Assembly (NCBI GenBank): GCA_028023455.1
Contig: JAQFVV010006648.1
Location: 310,001 to 374,000, forward strand
Direction: 5' to 3'
From: Epiperipatus broadwayi
Taxonomy: Eukaryota; Onychophora; Udeonychophora; Euonychophora; Peripatidae
DNA: 64,000 bases
Below the pieces are notes generated by a model that was not told where the DNA came from, did not search any database, and saw only the letters and a list, made by a program, of their open reading frames with translations. Both the position numbers and the translations under genes were made by a program. This document shows, one piece after another, positions 59,271 through 64,000 of the stretch. Position 1 is the first letter of the stretch. Each line of letters opens with the position of its first letter.

Positions 59271-59424
59271 GTTTCTTATCTCTTTTTCTTGGAATTGGAA
59301 TGGTCATACGTTGACAATGATGACGACGATGAAATCCTTAAAACGTCATCATTCTAAGCTATTATCGACCACCAGTGGATAATAATAAAGGCAAAGCTAT
59401 TATTATAGTAGTAAATAATATTAA
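58550..59424. repeat. Tandem duplication (about 470 bp) of the LINE E 3' end
   Basis: Two head-to-tail units begin at 58550 and 59017, each with 'ttaattttattttaattta', 'gccatgttggtttactt', the C2H2-finger remnant ('caacatgttntatacatgga') and 'taataaaggcaaagctatta'. In unit 1 the stretch 'aagayrtcatcattctaag' to 'aaaggcaaagctatta' is itself repeated (about 58835-58895; 58933-58998). Confidence 0.85.
59238..59266. repeat. (GA)n microsatellite
   Basis: About 14 GA units inside the second tandem unit. Unit 1 has a (GT)n at the same place (about 58751-58763), so the simple repeat changed after duplication. Confidence 0.9.
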
Positions 59425-60809
59425 CAATAAATGAACTCTACACGCACATCAAGTTAATGGCTTACCAAGTTAATGTAAAGCTATTAATAAATCAGATAGT
59501 TTAATTTGATTTTAAATCTAGCTTCAATTTCTCTCTTTTTAAATTTTACTATTTTATCATTTATATGCAATGAATTAAATAAATAAATGGTGTACATTGT
59601 TATTGTGATTCTGAAAAACAATTAAAGTTTATTTCATTTCATATTTTTTTTAAAAAAAACTGAAGAAAGGAAAAAAAATGAGAGGTTTTCTTCTGTTTTT
59701 AACAAGCATTCTTTGAACTGTCATTCACTTCAGGGAAAAAGATATTCAAAGAGAAAAAAAATGTAACAAACAGGATTAATTGAACTCATGTAACAATTGG
59801 ATTTTAACAAGTGTTTTGGCATTCAAAGAAGATACTAGGAAAATTGATTAATCAATTTTTTGTCCTATATTTAACAGAAAATTTAATCCACTCAATTGAT
59901 GTTTGAATATGGCCTGGGGTAGGGGTATTTCGGATGTAATTATTTTAAGTATAAAGGTTTTTTTTTTAAAAAAAAAAAAGAGAGTCAAGAAAATATTCAT
60001 ATATCGATTATATACACATATATATATGTAGAATATTTACATGTGCATATAACGTACTACATAGACTTAAGTTTATAAATATATATCATTTGTAATATTA
60101 GTAATGCCTGTAAGTCAAATCAAATATATATATTAAAATAAATTATTGATTAATAATGTTTTTTAAAATTATAAAATTATATACTATTACACCACGGTGC
60201 ACCACAAGATTACTGTAGTATCTTTAGAATTTATAAATGTCTATGTATAAAATTTATCACGTGTAATATAAAAAATGACTTCTTTTTTTAATTAAATAGT
60301 AATTTCTAATTCAACTAGCAATGATTTTTTAACCCATCATGTCAATTTTAATACATTTTTAAAATTTTATATTGTGTTCAATAAAATCGAGTTATGTCAT
60401 AATGAAGCAATGCCTAGTCTCTTTGGAAATAAATTGCTTTAAGATTAAATATGGTCTTCTAAATTCATCAGTAAGTAGGCTATCAAAATTATCAGCTAAA
60501 AAAGATTTAAAGCCTTTGATATATCCATACCTTTTTTTTTTTTATTTAAAGATAAATATTTAATCTAATCCTGTGAAATTTTGTATCTCAATTCCAAGGA
60601 CAATTAAATCTGTAGGGTAAAGTTATAATACTATTTGCGTATTAAATGTTTATACTATATTTCCAATACCACTTATCTTCTTATCCAGTATCATCATGGT
60701 AAATTATGAATGCACATCTCTCACCAACGATGAAAACTGCTTTATTTTATTTTGCAATCAATTCACTGATACTTATTGATCAACTTAGAATGATTTGAAA
60801 GACTTTTAC
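59425..60809. other. Non-coding stretch, no gene seen
   Basis: AT-rich with a poly-T/poly-A junction at about 59957-59980. The 63-codon frame at 60372 has no recognisable domain. Confidence 0.55.
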
Positions 60810-60822
60810 ACTACAGGTTAAA

Positions 60823-61030
60823 TTATAAATTTATTTAATGCACATTGATTACGTAAGTAATATTTACTAAGGCAATAAACCTTTAAGCATGTGCGCTTGA
60901 AAATACGAAGGTAGAGACCTCTACAGGTCTTAACCACAAGCTTATTCTTTGGAAGAAAAAATCTGTAGAGGTTCCTACCTTCATATTTTCAAGCGCACAT
61001 GCTTAAAGGTTTATTGCCATAGTAAATATT
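60823..61030. repeat. Foldback repeat, family J, copy 3, with 13-bp duplication
   Basis: Arms of about 68 bp are nearly perfect ('gtaatatttactaaggcaat', 'aaacctttaagcatgtgcg', 'cttgaaaatacgaaggtag', 'acctctacag' and their reverse complements). actacaggttaaa is exact on both sides (60810-60822; 61031-61043). The left arm extends further outward than the right. Confidence 0.8.
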
Positions 61031-61043
61031 ACTACAGGTTAAA

Positions 61044-61531
61044 AAAAAATTAGATTCCCATTTAAATTGATAATTGGTCAACTTTCTTGATTAGTTAAGG
61101 GCTCACTACCTAAAAAGGTAAATCTGAACTTAGAAAGTCATGATTACCATTTATTGATCACAAAATTCTCAATAATCTTTAAATGTTGATAATCAAAGGT
61201 GAATATAATGTCTATAAAGATTTAGCTCTAAATTACAAACTGTAAAGTTTCTATAACAGATTAATTAGCAAGAAAGAATCCTCATCAATTATTTTGAAAT
61301 TCTGAAATACCATAAGCAAATTTACACCTAGGAGAAACTTAAACAAGAAAGGGGAACTTTAAAAATAGATATATACCCTTTATTTATTAAATGTATTTAC
61401 AAAAGTTTTTATTATTTAGAAACTCTGCCTTAAAATATCTCTCTTTATACCCTATTTTTATTTAATATTCTTTATTTTATAAATATAGTTTTACTTCTCA
61501 CTATTATGTAAAACAAAAAAAAAAACCCCAC
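61044..61531. other. Non-coding stretch, no gene seen
   Basis: AT-rich; no gene. Confidence 0.55.
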
Positions 61532-61827
61532 CCATTTATAATTGTTAATTAGAGAAGATATAAATTAGTATTGAAGTTTATCGGCTTAACGTTTTCGAGG
61601 AACCATGCCTCATATTCATAGCCTTCATAAAATGTACAATAAAATATATGCAAATACAAATATTCAAATGGGCTATGTAATACTAGCTTATTTGAATATT
61701 TGTATTTGCATATATTTTATTATACATTTTATGAAGGCTATGAATATGAGGCATGGTTCCTCGAAAACGTTAAGCCGATAAACTTTAATACTAATTTATA
61801 TCTTCTCTAATTAACAATTATAAATAA
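61532..61827. repeat. Near-perfect palindrome, arms about 138 bp
   Basis: 61532-61669 is the reverse complement of 61689-61827 with only about four mismatches, most being single C/T or G/A differences, around a 19-base centre. The arms contain 'gaggaaccatgcctcat' and, on the minus strand of the left arm, a GAGG/CCTC hairpin followed by GAAAACGTTAAGCC, faintly hammerhead-like. A similar block is at about 16080-16105. Confidence 0.92.
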
Positions 61828-64000
61828 GTGTTTTTTTGTTTTATTTTATATTATAATTGTATTAAATCTTATTCATGTAAGTAAAAAATTTTAATATTTA
61901 CCTAAACTTTACACTTAATATTTTAAATGATCAAATTTCTATATTAAAATTTGTCCATAATGTTGCTTCCATATGTAAAATTAAAAATAATCATTTTGAA
62001 ACAAAATTTTCAATTTTGTTTTAAAGTGATTATTTTTAACTTCATTAATAAAAATATTTACAACAGTTTAAACATTTAGATTAATGTAAAAAGTTAAGCT
62101 AATCCTATTACAATGAGTTATTGGATTATGGCCTGGTCTTGTGAAGATATTCTAATAATTGTTATGATTTTTTTCTATTCATAAATTAAATTATAATTAT
62201 TAATTAAATATTGATTTTTTTTTTGTTTTTTTTAATCTAAAAATCTTGATTACACCAATGATAATTATGATCTCTTGTTTCTATACTGCATTTAGCTATC
62301 ACAATTTGGTATGCACAGTTAGATGATTATTTACTGAACTCACCAGTCAGCATAATTTAGCTATCAAATGCTCTATATAAATAAAGCTGGCGGTAATAAT
62401 TATGAAGGTTAACTCAGCAGTCGCTCTACTGTGACTGAAATTGCAAACCAATTTCTTGCCAATCACATATATTTTTCATTGGTCAAATTTTACCACTTAA
62501 TATTAAGCTTGATATTAATAGAGTCATATGATTTAGCTGTTTCTAGATATACCCCTTGATTTTCTCATATATATTGATAAGCATTACACATTATCATCAT
62601 CACTCCATACTATGTGTGTTTATTGCTTCTGTTTTAAGAAGAACTTTCCAAAATATAGATTTTGTCTAAGCATACATATTACATAATTTTGTAGACCTAT
62701 TTGCATGTGTGGAGGTAATTAATCATACTATGATGAGTTATAAATAATCACAATCAATCTTATTTAGAGGTTAAAATAAGTGAAGAAAGAAATGGTGCAG
62801 ATGATGCAAGGAATATATTAAAGTAAACTTTAGTTAGTAGTTTTAATTGATCATGCAAAAGATAAATAATATTAGGAATGTGTAAGAGATGTTATGAAAA
62901 GAAAAGGAAGCAATTGATCCAATAATGATATAACAATTAACATACTTAAAATTCAATATTTAGCCATTCTTAATTTAAATATAGGTAAGAGAAATAATTT
63001 GATATCCAGGATTTTATTATAACATAAAGAAAATCTAAAAGTGTCTTGTATTGTCCTTGGTAATGAATAGAAGATGAAAATCAAAAATGAAAATGTTAAT
63101 GAATAGCTAGCTACTGTCATGAAAAAAAAATCAGTAAAAAGGTGACAGAAAAGTTGCAAAACAAGGGAACAAGAAAGGATATGAAAGAAGGGTGTAATAT
63201 TAAAGCAAATGGAAAAGGATGGAAAACAAAATAAGAGTGAAAATAGAGCATTATTAGGATAAATGAAAGAAAAAATAGAGAAAAAAATTGTTTAAAAAAA
63301 AAAGCAAATAGATGATGAGAGAGAGAGAGAGAGAGAAGAAAGATTAAAATACAAGGCAACAAAGGAAAAAGAAAAGAGCATTTGAAAATGTCTTCAGCAT
63401 AACAATTTTATTTGTGTACTAAGCCTTGAGTATACTAGTAACATTTGTTGTAATTTATATCATTCTATACAAGAATATATGTAGAGAAGTAATGTTCTAT
63501 ATAGGATAATCTTTCAATCAATTGATTTTTTTTAAATCATTTTTCTTATAAACATCTCATAATTGATATAAATATGTTAAAGCATTTGTTTATTGTGATT
63601 TAATAATTTTATTTTTAATTAAATTTTAATGCAATTGCAATAATTTACACTGAAATCAATTTGGCACTATGCATCATTGGGAAAAGTGTTATGAGAATTT
63701 TAATAAAATTCATGAGTTTTTTTAACATGAGACTAATAGCTAAATTCTGTATATCATTTCTAATATTTACATAAAAAGTTAATAAATGGAGCCCTGCCAT
63801 CAGACAAAAAGAAAGATTGTATAGAGTATGTGGGGGAGGAGTAGATTGAAAGAATATATTTCATTAGTTCTTTTTTTTAAAAAAAAATAAAATTAAGAAA
63901 AACAAGCATCTGACAAATTGTCTTGATTCATTGTCTTAGTATTAGTGTCTATGGCTGAATGATGTCCTCTGAATGAATAACCATAGATCAATGTATTTTG
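61828..64000. other. Non-coding stretch, no gene seen
   Basis: AT-rich. A (GA)n tract lies at about 63317-63336 and a purine-rich region at 63110-63380 gives low-complexity frames on the minus strand. No gene or recognised repeat. Confidence 0.6.

Noticed and set aside
61532-61827. MicroRNA precursor
   Set aside because: The hairpin is far too long and perfect for a canonical animal pre-miRNA, and a related block lies in LINE C; foldback repeat preferred.
62953-63362. Hydrophobic 68- and 81-codon minus-strand frames
   Set aside because: Products of a purine-rich low-complexity stretch; Phe/Leu/Ser-rich without domain or splice context.

Overview
This is an AT-rich, eukaryotic, gene-poor window, most likely intronic or intergenic DNA of an invertebrate animal. 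The signs are one clear spliced exon, very long non-coding stretches, (AT)n, (GT)n and (GA)n microsatellites, and layer upon layer of decayed retroelements. I cannot name the species. The only host coding sequence I can support is a 94-base internal exon at 36008-36101 (+). Its 31 codons match the mitochondrial D-lactate dehydrogenase (LDHD) family. No flanking exon was found, so the introns on both sides appear to be very large.

The rest is mobile DNA. At least six LINE families are present. (A) 52554-55130 (-) keeps an uninterrupted 811-codon reverse transcriptase frame, and a longer broken copy at 42660-49495 (-) also shows an SGNH-esterase-like and an endonuclease part. (B) is an RTE/BovB-like LINE at 44703-47605 (-), inserted inside the second A copy; a 5'-truncated copy at 16678-17320 (+) sits inside family C, and tail fragments lie at 23.9-25.2 kb. 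(C) 12990-17650 (+) has a PHD-finger-like ORF1. (D) 18595-21740 (+) is less AT-rich. (E) 30430-33690 (+) ends in a C2H2 finger, and a second 3' part lies at 56985-59430. (F) 37740-42600 (-) has a CCHC-type ORF1. A broken Penelope-like element with a GIY-YIG domain lies at 21890-23650 (+).

Between and inside these are short foldback repeats: K (1.5-2.3, 4.1-4.9, 14.2 kb), G (7.1, 26, 34.0-34.4, 39.3-40.2 kb), H (6.1, 8.4, 57.7 kb), J (10.3, 35.3, 60.8 kb), M (31.3 kb) and a nearly perfect 296-bp palindrome at 61.5-61.8 kb. The most interesting signal is that K carries what looks like a complete type I hammerhead ribozyme (CUGAUGA, stem II, GAAA, short stem III, long stem I) in its arms. G carries a closely related hammerhead-like core, and M, H and one single site carry weaker ones. 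Several G and J copies have exact 8-13 bp flanking duplications. Together with the Penelope-like element, this suggests families of hammerhead-bearing non-autonomous retroelements that have become inverted duplications.

There are also two TIR DNA-transposon candidates (9585-11488; 50697-51197 with an 8-bp duplication) and one GC-rich tRNA-like SINE (51389-51490) with a 13-bp near-perfect target duplication.
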